Shown here piece by piece: positions 8,269 through 16,944 of a DNA stretch of 64,000 nucleotides. Made by a program: the position numbers and the translations under genes. Positions within the stretch are counted from its first letter, which is position 1, and each line of letters begins with the position of its first letter. Origin of the DNA: Bradyrhizobium sp. Tv2a-2 (GTDB lineage Bacteria; Pseudomonadota; Alphaproteobacteria; Rhizobiales; Xanthobacteraceae); assembly GCF_000472425.1 (NCBI RefSeq), contig NZ_AXAI01000016.1, forward strand, positions 1 to 64,000. Direction: 5' to 3'. A model generated the notes under the pieces. That model saw nothing but the letters and a program-made list of their open reading frames with translations, had not been told where the DNA came from and ran no database searches.

Positions 8269-9708
8269 TCAACTCGCCCGATCGAGCATTAGGCGCACAT
8301 CGGGCTCAGAGCCTGAACGCGCCTGCTGGCGATCGTGCCTGGATAGCTTGACCGGACAATGAATCTCGATCCGACCGCCGGGGCCCGAGTAGATAAACAG
8401 CCGAAAACCGTGAAGTTTCACGATCGCCGCTACGAGGCTCAATCCGAGGCCGGTGCCCGGCGTATTGCGTATCTTGTCTGAACGATAGAAGCGTCGTAGC
8501 ACCGATTCACGCTCCGCCTCGGCGATGCCAGCGCCGGTATCGGTTACACGCAGGATAATGTTGCCACCGCTGCGCAGGAGCGCCAGTTCAACCCTTCCGC
8601 CCTCGGGCGTAAACTTGATGGCGTTGTCGACGAGATTGGCGAGTGCTTCCATCAGCAAGTCCCTATCGCCGTAAACTGACAATGAATGTGAGCTGCTCGT
8701 CGTTATCGTGATGTCTTTACCTTCGGCGATCGGCTCGTACATGTCGAAGATTTCGCGCAGCATTTCGCCAAGCACGACCTCGCCGAAGCCAGCGGAACGG
8801 CCGCTGTTTTCGATCTCCGCAAGCCTGAGCAGGGCGGTGATGATAGATAGCGACTGGTCGATGCCGGCGACCGCCTTGTCGACAGCTCCCTGAAGCTCTT
8901 CGAGGCTGCTCGCATGGTCGCGACCGCGCTCTAAGATCAACCGCGCGCGGGTCAGCGGCGTCCGCAGATCATGAGCGATATCATTCCCGACACCTTCTAG
9001 AGCATGGATCAGGGTCTCCATTTCGTCGAGCATCCCATTGACGATGATGGCAAGCTTCGAGAACGGTTCGCTGTCGGAACCATAAGGCAGCCGCTCGCGT
9101 AACTCGCCGGCAACAATGCGCTGGACACGCTCGCTGATGTCAGCGATCCGCTTGTCGGCGCGCATGCTGAGCCAGGCGCCGGCTAGGAGGCAAAGACAAA
9201 AGCCGGGCAGCAATCCAAGCGCAATCGCCTCGCCGACGACCATAGAGATTTCCTTCGCCTCGTCGACGTCCCGCCCCACAACAAGTATGTTGCCGTCGGC
9301 CATGCGGCGCGCGATCGCGCGCACGACGCGTGTCTTGCTGTCTTTCGGATCGTCTTTGGGGATGACCGTGCTCTGGGCTGGGCCATCGATTCTGAGCCCG
9401 GGTGGCACCCTGTTCAGATTGCCGGTGATACGACGGCCATCAGCGTCGAAGATCGCCACAATCTGCACTTCGCGCGGATCCTGCTTCAACCGTTCATCGA
9501 CCGCTGCGCGCCGAAGCTCCGGCGACAATCCGACTAGTCCGTCAATATGCGCGGTGATGACCGCATCGGATCGCACGGTCAAATAGTGTTCGACCCGTCC
9601 ATAGATGAACCCGAATAACACTATGATGAAGAGTGCAAAAGCTGCGGCCACAATCAGAGCCGTGTGGAACGTGGTCGATCGAAGTAATCGCGGCTGGCGC
9701 ATGGGCAT
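8269..9708 (-). CDS. Sensor histidine kinase (EnvZ/QseC-type)
   Basis: 479 residues. Membrane helix 1 is at about 12-35 and helix 2 at about 163-185, flanking a periplasmic sensor of some 130 residues, then HAMP, then the dimerisation box NDIAHDLRTPLTRAR with phospho-acceptor His246, then the ATPase with N box LVDNAIKFTPEGG, G1 VTDTGAGIA and G2 GTGLGLSLV. All catalytic motifs are intact. It starts 12 bases after the response-regulator stop and forms an operon with it. Position suggests control of the downstream secreted proteins and RND pump; that link is inference. The signal is unknown. Confidence 0.95.
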   Translation of the reverse strand: MPMRQPRLLRSTTFHTALIVAAAFALFIIVLFGFIYGRVEHYLTVRSDAVITAHIDGLVGLSPELRRAAVDERLKQDPREVQIVAIFDADGRRITGNLNRVPPGLRIDGPAQSTVIPKDDPKDSKTRVVRAIARRMADGNILVVGRDVDEAKEISMVVGEAIALGLLPGFCLCLLAGAWLSMRADKRIADISERVQRIVAGELRERLPYGSDSEPFSKLAIIVNGMLDEMETLIHALEGVGNDIAHDLRTPLTRARLILERGRDHASSLEELQGAVDKAVAGIDQSLSIITALLRLAEIENSGRSAGFGEVVLGEMLREIFDMYEPIAEGKDITITTSSSHSLSVYGDRDLLMEALANLVDNAIKFTPEGGRVELALLRSGGNIILRVTDTGAGIAEAERESVLRRFYRSDKIRNTPGTGLGLSLVAAIVKLHGFRLFIYSGPGGRIEIHCPVKLSRHDRQQARSGSEPDVRLMLDRAS

Positions 9709-9720
9709 CGATGGGGCTGC

Positions 9721-10398
9721 CTATGACGGCGTGCGAAGAATGAAACCAGAGCCCCGGATGCTATGAATCATGGGAGGTTCGCTCGGCCCGTCCACCTTGT
9801 GACGCAGACGCCCCATATGAACATCCACGAGATTAGTCGCCGGAACAAATTTGTAGTGCCAGACCTCTTCGAGCAGCATAGCGCGCGTCAGTAATTGATC
9901 GCAGTGCTGCATCATGTATTCAAGTAGTCGGAATTCGCGCGGCAACAAATCGATAGTCCTCTCGCCGCGCTTCGCCCTGCGTTCGATCAGATCGAGCTGG
10001 AGCGTCCCCACGCAGAGCGTCGTCTCTCGCGTCTCCGATGGCCGACGCAATAGCGCCTCAACCCTGGCGATGAGCTCCACGATCGCAAACGGCTTTGTCA
10101 GGTAATCGTCACCGCCGATTCGCAAGCCGCGAACCCGATCATTGACGGCGCCTAATGCACTCAAGACGAGGACAGGAGTGCGGACGAGTTCGTTGCGCAG
10201 TGTTTCGATGATGGCAAGCCCGTCCATGCCAGGTAGCAGGCGATCGACGATCATGGCGTCCGGCCTCAGCGCGCGTGCCCTTTCCAGACCTGCAATGCCG
10301 TCCGCCGCCCATTCCACCTCGAAATTACGATCGGAGAGTTCGGCCGTGATTACCTCGGCGGTTTCCCAATCGTCCTCTATCAGAAGTACTCTCGCCAT
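9721..10398 (-). CDS. OmpR-family response regulator
   Basis: 225 residues from ATG 10398 (product begins MARVLLIEDDWE, the normal receiver start; a longer start at 10422 would add eight unconserved residues). The receiver has the acidic pair at 9-10, phosphorylation Asp52 in MIVDRLLPGMDG and the DDYLTKPF lysine. The C-terminal winged helix has LLPREFRLLEYMMQH and the recognition part ending RLRHKVDGPSEPPMIHSIRGSGFIL, as in OmpR/PhoB DNA-binding domains. It is the first gene of the two-gene signalling operon, with its cognate kinase 12 bases downstream. Confidence 0.95.
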   Translation of the reverse strand: MARVLLIEDDWETAEVITAELSDRNFEVEWAADGIAGLERARALRPDAMIVDRLLPGMDGLAIIETLRNELVRTPVLVLSALGAVNDRVRGLRIGGDDYLTKPFAIVELIARVEALLRRPSETRETTLCVGTLQLDLIERRAKRGERTIDLLPREFRLLEYMMQHCDQLLTRAMLLEEVWHYKFVPATNLVDVHMGRLRHKVDGPSEPPMIHSIRGSGFILRTPS

Positions 10399-10661
10399 AA
10401 GGCGATCCCTAACCTGGCGCAATGGAACGGGCCTCCGCGGAATATATGCGTGCCGGCTCCCTCAGCAATCGTAGTATTGTCAGGAATTCCGCGGTGCCAT
10501 TAAAATTGATTTTAAAGTCGTGCGCTCAATCGTGTTTGGTGATTGGCTTTAGCGAGTGCTCAAGGGTTCGTGAAATCGACCTGGCCAATTGTCGTGGCGA
10601 CCGCGGGATGTCGCTTTGGTCCAGCGGATCGTTGCTTCATGTTTTCTTTACACGGTGGATC

Positions 10662-10778
10662 GGTGCGACCGCTCACGAAATCATGGCTGCGCTGGGTCAC
10701 CTGACGTTGGCTGAAGCCGAGCGCTACACGCGCGAAGCGGACCGTCGGCACGGCGGTCGCCGCGCGATCGTGAAGCTG
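10662..10778 (+). pseudogene. Tyrosine recombinase (integrase) C-terminal remnant
   Basis: About 38 codons match the end of phage-type integrases: GATAHEIMAALGHLTLAEAE then RYTREAD, containing the box II histidine (in ALGH) and the catalytic Tyr in ERYTR. Everything upstream, including the catalytic Arg, is missing or unrecognisable. The reading frame runs straight into the 3' end of the tRNA-Glu gene on the other strand. Integrase genes lying against a tRNA 3' end are the classic sign of an integrated element, so this is the worn-down edge of an island on the left side. Confidence 0.75.
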
Positions 10779-10851
10779 GCGCTCCCAAGGGGAATCGAAC
10801 CCCTGTTTCGGCCTTGAGAGGGCCACGTCCTAACCGCTAGACGATGGGAGC
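10777..10851 (-). tRNA. tRNA-Glu (anticodon CTC)
   Basis: Read on the minus strand, GCTCCCA (10851-10845) pairs with TGGGAGC (10787-10781), followed by discriminator G and an encoded CCA (10779-10777). The anticodon arm has loop CTCTCAA, giving CTC for Glu codon GAG. The T arm carries the TTCGATT loop closed by GGGG/CCCC pairs. All cloverleaf parts are intact. The 3' end abuts an integrase remnant, so the gene served as an attachment site. Confidence 0.95.
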
Positions 10852-11068
10852 AGAGCGGCAGGGAATAGCCTTGAAATCGGCTGAGGGCAAGCTCGGCGGG
10901 TGGTTAAAAGGGCGGAAATTGCGGGCTTGCGGGAGCCAATCATGCTTCGAGGCTCGCTGGCGCGAGAGCCTCGGCATGACGGAACTGGGGGTGGCGACCT
11001 GAGCGATGCAAAAGTCCTGGCGATGCAAAGTTAAGCGGAAATCGCGGGCCGGCTGGCGAGTTTGGCGC

Positions 11069-11404
11069 TCAGGGCTCATTCACGAATTTCAACCGCCCGA
11101 TCGGCTTCAGCGTCTTTGCATCGAAGGTGCGGATTTCCGTCGCGCCTCCTATATCGAGGGTGACGACGAGCTGGTCGCCGGCGACCGCGGTGGACGCCAC
11201 CCGGGCGCCCTTTGGCAGGGCGGCGGTGATGTCGGCGGTCGTGACAACACTTCCCCCGCTGTGGAAAAGGCGATAGCCGATGGCGATGAAAACGGCGCCG
11301 AGCGCGATCGCCGTGGTCAGGCCCGCGATCAGCATCATCCGCCGCACCCGCGCAATCAGGACGGTCTGCTCGGGGCTCTGTTTGGGAAATTCAATATCGG
11401 TCAT
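11069..11404 (-). CDS. DUF6476-like small membrane protein
   Basis: 111 residues from the ATG at 11404 (a GTG at 11419 would add five). One membrane helix lies at about 22-45 (IARVRRMMLIAGLTTAIALG onward), followed by a roughly 60-residue periplasmic part with GARVASTAVAGDQLVVTLD and FDAKTLKPIGRLKFV. The pattern fits a small conserved family found beside rluD in Rhizobiales, of unknown function. Its ATG overlaps the divergent rluD ATG in the shared CATG, so each gene's promoter must lie inside the other's coding region if these starts are right. Confidence 0.75.
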   Translation of the reverse strand: MTDIEFPKQSPEQTVLIARVRRMMLIAGLTTAIALGAVFIAIGYRLFHSGGSVVTTADITAALPKGARVASTAVAGDQLVVTLDIGGATEIRTFDAKTLKPIGRLKFVNEP

Positions 11405-12416
11405 GGCAGACTCAATCACTCACGGCGCCCAAAAGTTCGAAGTCGTCGTCGCGGGAGACGAGGGCTCGGTCCGGCTCGACCGTGTGCTGGCCCAGCGCCT
11501 GCCGGAACTGTCGCGCTCCAGGCTGAAGGCCCTGATCCAGGCAGGCCAAGTCGCGGTCAAGGCCGCCCGCATCCGCGACCCCGCTTATCACGTGACCAAG
11601 GGCGATACGATCATAATCGGCGTGCCGGAGGCGGCCGATCCGACCCCGAAAGGCGAACAGATCGCGCTTGCTATCGTCTACGAGGATGACGACGTCATCG
11701 TCATCGACAAGCCGGCCGGGCTTGTGGTGCATCCGGCTGCCGGCCATGAGACGGGAACGCTGGTGAATGCGCTGATCGCCCATTGCGGGGCGAGCCTGTC
11801 GGGGATCGGCGGCGTGCGCCGGCCCGGCATCGTACACCGGCTGGACAAGGACACCTCCGGGCTGATGGTGGTCGCCAAGAACGACCTCGCCCACCAGTCG
11901 TTGTCGGCGCAATTCGCCGACCATGGCCGCACCGGGGACATGGAGCGTGGCTACCTCGCCTTTGCCTGGGGCGTGCCCAGCCGGGTGAAGGGCACGGTCG
12001 ATGTGCGGATCGACCGCCATCCCCATGCGCGAGAGAAAATGGCGGTCCGGCAGGGCGGACGGGAGGCTGTCACCCACTATGAAATGCGGGAGGTCTTTGC
12101 GGGGCCCGAAGGCAAGCCGGTCGCATCCCTCATCGCCTGCCGGCTGGAGACCGGACGGACGCACCAGATCCGGGTGCATCTTTCCCATATCGGCCATCCG
12201 CTGCTCGGCGATTCCGTTTATGGCCCGCATTTCAAGACCAAGGCGAAGCAGCTCGGACCTGAGTCGCAGGCCGCCCTGTCGGCTCTTGATCGTCAAGCGT
12301 TGCATGCATACCTATTGGTATTAGAGCACCCGCGGACCGGGCAACTTTTGCACTGGGAGTCGGCTCTGCCGGAGGATCTACTTCTCCTCGAGAGGTCCTT
12401 AAAAGCGGCGCTATGA
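11403..12416 (+). CDS. rluD: RluA/RluD-family 23S rRNA pseudouridine synthase
   Basis: 337 residues from ATG 11403; in-frame starts upstream give no conserved sequence. An S4 RNA-binding domain (about 15-75, with RLDRVLAQRLPELSRSRLK) is followed by the pseudouridine synthase domain with the motif RPGIVHRLDKDTSGLMVVAK, catalytic Asp148, and the late motif GRTHQIRVHLSHIGHPLLGD. This enzyme converts specific uridines of 23S rRNA helix 69 to pseudouridine if it is the true RluD; RluA-family substrate choice cannot be proved by sequence alone. It is followed by rpoH on the same strand after 220 bases. Confidence 0.92.
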   Translation: MADSITHGAQKFEVVVAGDEGSVRLDRVLAQRLPELSRSRLKALIQAGQVAVKAARIRDPAYHVTKGDTIIIGVPEAADPTPKGEQIALAIVYEDDDVIVIDKPAGLVVHPAAGHETGTLVNALIAHCGASLSGIGGVRRPGIVHRLDKDTSGLMVVAKNDLAHQSLSAQFADHGRTGDMERGYLAFAWGVPSRVKGTVDVRIDRHPHAREKMAVRQGGREAVTHYEMREVFAGPEGKPVASLIACRLETGRTHQIRVHLSHIGHPLLGDSVYGPHFKTKAKQLGPESQAALSALDRQALHAYLLVLEHPRTGQLLHWESALPEDLLLLERSLKAAL

Positions 12417-12637
12417 CGCAGGCCCCTGAGAAAAGATTAGCTATTCCAATACGTTATATCTGCCACACGGTGACGTGACCCCCGAAATCCTTCCAAAAAG
12501 GACAGCTTTCCTGTAATGTTGCGTCTGCGTTGAGTGACAAACGCGGAACACCGCAAGGCGACTGGCTTTAACAAAAGCGGTCCCCCTGCCTGGCCCGCCG
12601 ATATCGGGGGCCTGAACCTTATCTGGAGGGCGCTATA

Positions 12638-13537
12638 ATGGCCCGTGCAGCTACTTTGCCGGTTCTCAACGGAGAATCCGGACTTTCAAAATACCTCGCC
12701 GAGATCCGCCGGTTCCCGATGCTGGAGCCGCAGGAGGAATATATGCTCGCCAAGCGTTGGCGCGAGCATGACGATCGCGACGCGGCGCATCAACTCGTTA
12801 CCAGCCATCTCAGGCTCGTGGCCAAGATCGCCATGGGCTATCGCGGCTATGGCTTGCCCATCTCCGAGGTCGTCTCGGAAGGCAACGTCGGCCTGATGCA
12901 AGCAGTGAAGCGGTTCGAGCCCGAGAAGGGCTTCCGTCTCGCCACCTATGCCATGTGGTGGATCAAGGCGTCGATACAAGAGTACATCCTGCGTTCCTGG
13001 TCGCTCGTGAAAATGGGCACGACCGCGAACCAAAAGAAGCTGTTCTTCAACCTGCGCAAGGCGAAGAGCAAGATCAATGCGCTGGACGAGGGCGATCTGC
13101 GCCCCGACCAGGTCAAGATCATCGCCAAGCGGCTGGGCGTGACCGATCAGGACGTGATCGACATGAACCGGCGCCTGGGCGGCGATGCCTCGCTGAACGC
13201 ACCGATCCGCGACGACGGCGAGGCCGGCGAATGGCAGGATTGGCTGGTCGACAACTCGCCCAACCAGGAAGCCATGATGGCCGAGAGCGAGGAATATGAT
13301 CACCGCCGCGACGCGCTGAACGGCGCGATGGGCGTGCTCAACCCGCGCGAACGTCGCATTTTCGAGGCGCGGCGTCTGGCCGACGAGCCGATGACCCTGG
13401 AAGACCTCGCCGCCGAGTTCGGCGTTTCCCGCGAGCGGGTGCGCCAGATCGAGGTGCGGGCCTTCGAGAAGGTGCAGTCAGCCGTCAAGGGCGTGATCGC
13501 AAGGCAAGAGGCCGCAACGTTGGAAGCCGCGCACTAA
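12638..13537 (+). CDS. rpoH: RNA polymerase heat-shock sigma factor RpoH (sigma-32)
   Basis: 299 residues. GGAGGG ends seven bases before the ATG. Region 2 has the polymerase-binding and -10 recognition helix GFRLATYAMWWIKASIQEYI followed by LRSWSLVKMGTT, diagnostic of RpoH; the RpoH box region QKKLFFNLRKAK follows, and region 4 ends with EFGVSRERVRQIEVRAFEK. It directs transcription of heat-shock genes. Bradyrhizobium species carry several rpoH paralogs; which one this is cannot be told here. The 220-base leader should hold its promoter, but no clear boxes were assigned. A strong terminator follows. Confidence 0.97.
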   Translation: MARAATLPVLNGESGLSKYLAEIRRFPMLEPQEEYMLAKRWREHDDRDAAHQLVTSHLRLVAKIAMGYRGYGLPISEVVSEGNVGLMQAVKRFEPEKGFRLATYAMWWIKASIQEYILRSWSLVKMGTTANQKKLFFNLRKAKSKINALDEGDLRPDQVKIIAKRLGVTDQDVIDMNRRLGGDASLNAPIRDDGEAGEWQDWLVDNSPNQEAMMAESEEYDHRRDALNGAMGVLNPRERRIFEARRLADEPMTLEDLAAEFGVSRERVRQIEVRAFEKVQSAVKGVIARQEAATLEAAH

Positions 13538-13575
13538 GGCGAGCGCTTCGCGAGCCGAGCGGTGATTGAGATACG

Positions 13576-13602
13576 AAAGCCGGCGGCAACGCCGGCTTTT
13601 TT
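13576..13602 (+). terminator. Rho-independent terminator of rpoH
   Basis: Perfect 10-bp stem AAAGCCGGCG / CGCCGGCTTT with GCAA loop and a T6 run, 39 bases after the rpoH stop. Confidence 0.93.
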
Positions 13603-13779
13603 GTTTTCGGATGTGCATTGTTTCGCGCGGTGCAGCCGCAATCTCGCGCGGGGGGCCTGTATCCATGCCGCGGAGTTTCTCGATGACGAGACTTGGCGGA
13701 CAACCTTCGCGACAACCCTATCGTGGGATCATGGGCCCCGGCCTTCGCCGGGGCGACGGAGAGAGTAGTCCCTCTCTCC

Positions 13780-14400
13780 CTACTCCCCCCACTCCCTTGC
13801 CAGCGTCGCCAGTGCGCAGCCCTCGCAGTAGCGGGCGTCCTTGTAGTCGATCCAGTTGTGGGCGTAGACGTGGTCGAGCGGGATGTTGTAGCGGGCGCGC
13901 AGCACTTTCACGAGGATGCGCCAGGCCGCGATCTGTGCGTCGGTCGCAGGCCGCGTCACATCGGGATAGTTGCCGGCGAACTCCACGCCGATCGAGGTGT
14001 CCTTGTTGACCTTGTGATAGGTCTTGCTGTTGTCGATATATTTGTTGTCGTTGCGGTCGGCGCCGTCGGTGTGGGTGGGCACGAGATTGTCTGCCACCGC
14101 CCAGTACACCGTGCCGTCGGTCTCGACCCAGATCATGACGCCGCGCCGGGTCGGATTTTTGGATTGCTCCAGCGCGCCACCACGGGCCGAGCCGGGCGGG
14201 CCCTCGGTCTGATGCACGATGATGTTCGACCACGGATGGGCTTTTGCCACATCGCCCCAGGGCGCGAGCCAGACCATCCTCAGGCCTGGAATATCGGGCA
14301 TGCCCGACGATCTTGCGAGTGTGGTGAGATCAGGAGATTGCGCGAAGGCAGCGGAAGACACCAGCGCGCCAAGCGCGATCATCAGCAGGCGGACCATCAT
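13780..14400 (-). CDS. Secreted N-acetylmuramoyl-L-alanine amidase (amidase_2/PGRP type)
   Basis: 206 residues with a signal peptide of about 20 residues ending SSAAFA. The amidase_2 fold is shown by the zinc ligand His63 in NIIVHQTEGPP, the TSIGVEFAGNYPD strand, and the late zinc region DHVYAHNWIDYKDARYCEGC. These enzymes cut the amide bond between muramic acid and the stem peptide in peptidoglycan or recycle wall fragments. It is monocistronic, convergent with rpoH and 40 bases downstream of the GGDEF gene on the same strand. Confidence 0.88.
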   Translation of the reverse strand: MMVRLLMIALGALVSSAAFAQSPDLTTLARSSGMPDIPGLRMVWLAPWGDVAKAHPWSNIIVHQTEGPPGSARGGALEQSKNPTRRGVMIWVETDGTVYWAVADNLVPTHTDGADRNDNKYIDNSKTYHKVNKDTSIGVEFAGNYPDVTRPATDAQIAAWRILVKVLRARYNIPLDHVYAHNWIDYKDARYCEGCALATLAREWGE

Positions 14401-14440
14401 CGGCTCGAAATTTGCTCTCGAGCCTCGCAGTTAACATGAT

Positions 14441-15673
14441 TTACGCCTGTCTGCGCAACGCTCCGGCAAGCCTGGATTCGGCCACCGACCCGGCCTGGGG
14501 CGCGAGCGGCGGGGCAAGATCATAGGAGGCGTAACGGTTCTTGCCCTCCTTCTTGGCCGCGTAGAGCGCCTCGTCTGCAGCCGCGATCAGGCTTTCGGGG
14601 AAGCTGCCGATCTCGCTGGTCCATTGTGCGACCCCGATCGACACTGCGATCGGGATGTCGCCGCCGGCACAACCGTCGGCATCCTGCCGGCAGACATCGA
14701 GCACGCGCCGCGCGATCATGATGCCCTCGCGCAAGGTCGAGGACGGCAGCACGATGCAGAATTCGTCGCCGCCGGTACGCGCCAGAAGGTCGCCGGGCCG
14801 CAGGCGCGTCTGGGCCATCAAGGTGAAATGCTGCAGACAGGCATCGCCCGCGGCGTGGCCATGGGTGTCGTTGATTGTCTTGAAGCCGTCGAGGTCGATC
14901 ACCAGCAGCGCGAACGGCTCGCCGGAGCGCTCCGAGCGGGCGCATTCTTCCGTGAGCCGCTGAATCAGGTGACGTCGGTTGGCGACGCCGGTGAGGTCGT
15001 CGACCAGCGCGAGATCAGCGACCTCGTTGCGCAGGCGGTCCATCGCCATCAGCAGGAAGCCGAAATTCCAGGCCATGCCCAGAAACACCTGGGCCAGGAT
15101 CAGCGCGGCCTGGACACCGTTGAAATTGGTGACCGTCATGTCGCCGCCGATGATCGGCATCGCCCAGACGCAGCGCACCACATGGATTGCGATGATGAGG
15201 ACACCGACCATGCCCGCCAGCCTTGCGCCGGGATTGTCACGGCCCTCGCGGCGGCGCAACAAGAGCGGCAGGGTCATGCCGATCGAGACCGACTGTCCCA
15301 GCGAATAGGTCAACATCCGCATCGGCATGTTCTCGTCGATGACCAGAAACACGTAAAGGCCGATGCAACTCGCCGCGGCAACCATGCAGGCAGCGCGCCA
15401 CTGGACGTCGAGGTCGAAGAAACGGCGCACCCCCATCGTGGCGATGCCGCAGGCGAACACCAGGAGTCCGCCACCGAGAACCAGAGGAACGCTCGGCTCC
15501 ATCGCGCCGCGCAGCATGGTGATGCCGGCGCCGAGCGCGGCTGTCAGCGACGCCGCCGCCCAGAACTTCGCAGCAGCAAATTTCGGATAGCTCCGCATCA
15601 CATAGGCCCAGACCATGCCCATGGAAAGGAAGTTGATGATGATGGTCACCCAGAGGGTTGGAACGCTCAACAT
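14441..15673 (-). CDS. Membrane-bound GGDEF diguanylate cyclase
   Basis: 410 residues from ATG 15673; a GTG eighteen bases further out with a better spaced purine stretch is a fair alternative. The N-terminal half has six or seven hydrophobic helices (LSVPTLWVTIIINFLSMGMV onward). The C-terminal GGDEF domain begins DDLTGVANRRHLIQRL, has the intact active site GGDEF at 301-305 and an RxxD inhibitory site at 292-295, exactly five residues earlier. It should make c-di-GMP from two GTP and be inhibited by product. The membrane part is an unassigned sensor. Confidence 0.9.
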   Translation of the reverse strand: MLSVPTLWVTIIINFLSMGMVWAYVMRSYPKFAAAKFWAAASLTAALGAGITMLRGAMEPSVPLVLGGGLLVFACGIATMGVRRFFDLDVQWRAACMVAAASCIGLYVFLVIDENMPMRMLTYSLGQSVSIGMTLPLLLRRREGRDNPGARLAGMVGVLIIAIHVVRCVWAMPIIGGDMTVTNFNGVQAALILAQVFLGMAWNFGFLLMAMDRLRNEVADLALVDDLTGVANRRHLIQRLTEECARSERSGEPFALLVIDLDGFKTINDTHGHAAGDACLQHFTLMAQTRLRPGDLLARTGGDEFCIVLPSSTLREGIMIARRVLDVCRQDADGCAGGDIPIAVSIGVAQWTSEIGSFPESLIAAADEALYAAKKEGKNRYASYDLAPPLAPQAGSVAESRLAGALRRQA

Positions 15674-16085
15674 CGCGCCCGCAGAACGCACATCGTCCTG
15701 TCCCCCGTTTGACTGAAGAGCCCGCCCATGATCTTCCCCGTCTTCTTGCGGGAACCATGCAACCGCCTGGCTTAATGGACTCTCAATCGCAGCGGCCAAA
15801 CGCCGGGCGTGGTTTTGATTTCATGAAGAGCGCCTCTTGGCGCATCGTTAACCCTGCCGGCGCCGTCGCAGCGGCACGGCCAACGGCGCGGATGCGGAGA
15901 ATTTTTGCAAGATGCGCCTCAAAACCCATAACATCTGTGGATAACGCAATGACGGCTGCGTGACAGTGCGGGGCAGCGGCCAGCGAATCTGCTGAACTTT
16001 ATATCCGAGGATGTTGCGAGGCTGGCCCTCCGCCGAGCATGCCTCTCGTGTCGCGTTCAATCCATTATAACCTTGAGAGGATACT
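15674..16085. other. Intergenic region before the KKA mini-gene
   Basis: About 410 bases between the diverging GGDEF gene and the mini-gene. Open frames here have no family features. Only the ribosome site GAGAGG at 16075-16080 and an AT-rich TTATAA just before it stand out. Promoters for both flanking genes should lie here. Confidence 0.45.
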
Positions 16086-16148
16086 ATGGCTAAGAAAGCG
16101 AAGAAGGCGAAGAAGGCGAAGAAGGCCAAGAAAGCCAAGAAGAAGTAA
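16086..16148 (+). CDS. 20-residue lysine/alanine repeat mini-protein
   Basis: ATG GCT, then alternating lysine pairs and single alanines (MAKKAKKAKK and on to KAKKK), then TAA: 20 codons, 14 of them lysine. GAGAGG sits five bases before the ATG and a strong terminator lies 64 bases after the stop, so this is a complete small transcription unit. The chain resembles the lysine-rich tails of bacterial histone H1-like proteins, so nucleic-acid or polyanion binding is a guess. Synonymous changes among the repeated codons (gcg/gcc, aag/aaa) indicate that the repeat is not a fresh expansion. Too short for standard gene callers. Confidence 0.6.
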   Translation: MAKKAKKAKKAKKAKKAKKK

Positions 16149-16211
16149 CTTCAGCGCCCGGGTGGAGCTCGCGCTCTGCCCGGGCGTACCGGGATGGTTT
16201 GGGATGATGCG

Positions 16212-16236
16212 GCGGGCTCAAGCCCGCTTTTTTTTT
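16212..16236 (+). terminator. Rho-independent terminator after the KKA mini-gene
   Basis: GCGGGCT/AGCCCGC inverted repeat followed by an uninterrupted run of about nine T on the plus strand. The converging LysE gene ends at 16249. Confidence 0.85.
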
Positions 16237-16248
16237 GCGTCTCTGCCG

Positions 16249-16872
16249 TTACCTCTCCGCAAAGGCCAGCTTCGCGCCGAGCAGCGCAAAGCCGCCGGCA
16301 AAGGCGCGGCGGAGCCAGGCCATCACCTTCGGCCGGCTGATGACGTGGTCGCGCACCCGTGCCGCGAACAGGCCGTAGAGCACGAATACGACAAACGTCA
16401 TCAGCATGAAGGTCGCGGACAGCTCCAGCATGCGCGCCAGCGGATGAGCGTCGTCGCTCGCGATGAACTGCGGCAGGAAGGCGAGGAAGAAGATCGAAAG
16501 TTTCGGGTTGAGGATGTTGATCAGGAAACCCTTCGCGATCACCCGCGCGTCCGCCAGCCCCGCTTGCGCCCTCTCCTGCCCCGCTTCGACCGACAGCGCG
16601 CCCTGCTCTCGCAGCGACTGCCAGGCCATGTAGAGGAGATAGGCGACACCCAGCCATTTCAGCGCTGCAAAGGCGAGCGCGCTGGTGTGCAGCACCGCGG
16701 CAAGGCCGACCATCGCCGCTGCCATGGCCGGCAGGATCCCGAGCGTACAACCGAATGAAGCGGCGACCGCGGCGCGCGCGCCGCCGGTCAGCGCGGTCGC
16801 GAGCGTATAGAGCACGCCGGTGCCGGGTGAAGCGACCACGATCAACGAGGTCAACAGGAACGCAAGGGACAT
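16249..16872 (-). CDS. LysE/RhtB-family amino-acid exporter
   Basis: 207 residues with six hydrophobic segments. It begins MSLAFLLTSLIVVASPGTGV, the family's conserved first helix with the PG(T/P)G motif, and has the INILNPKLSIFFLAFLPQF signature in the middle. Members export amino acids or homoserine-lactone-like metabolites across the inner membrane; substrate unknown. A second paralog lies at 26649-27266. It is followed after 71 bases by no same-operon partner of clear function. Confidence 0.92.
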   Translation of the reverse strand: MSLAFLLTSLIVVASPGTGVLYTLATALTGGARAAVAASFGCTLGILPAMAAAMVGLAAVLHTSALAFAALKWLGVAYLLYMAWQSLREQGALSVEAGQERAQAGLADARVIAKGFLINILNPKLSIFFLAFLPQFIASDDAHPLARMLELSATFMLMTFVVFVLYGLFAARVRDHVISRPKVMAWLRRAFAGGFALLGAKLAFAER

Positions 16873-16944
16873 GCAAAAAGGATATCACGGCACGCGCGGT
16901 GCCGCCAAGCTTGCGCGCCGTATCAGCGAAGCATCAGGCCGTTC

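Noticed and set aside
10422..10661. N-terminal part of the plus-strand frame before the integrase remnant
   Set aside because: No similarity to integrases and no start site; only the C-terminal 38 codons are supported.
12417..12637. Possible RNA thermometer upstream of rpoH
   Set aside because: No stable pairing over the ribosome site GGAGGG could be found by eye.
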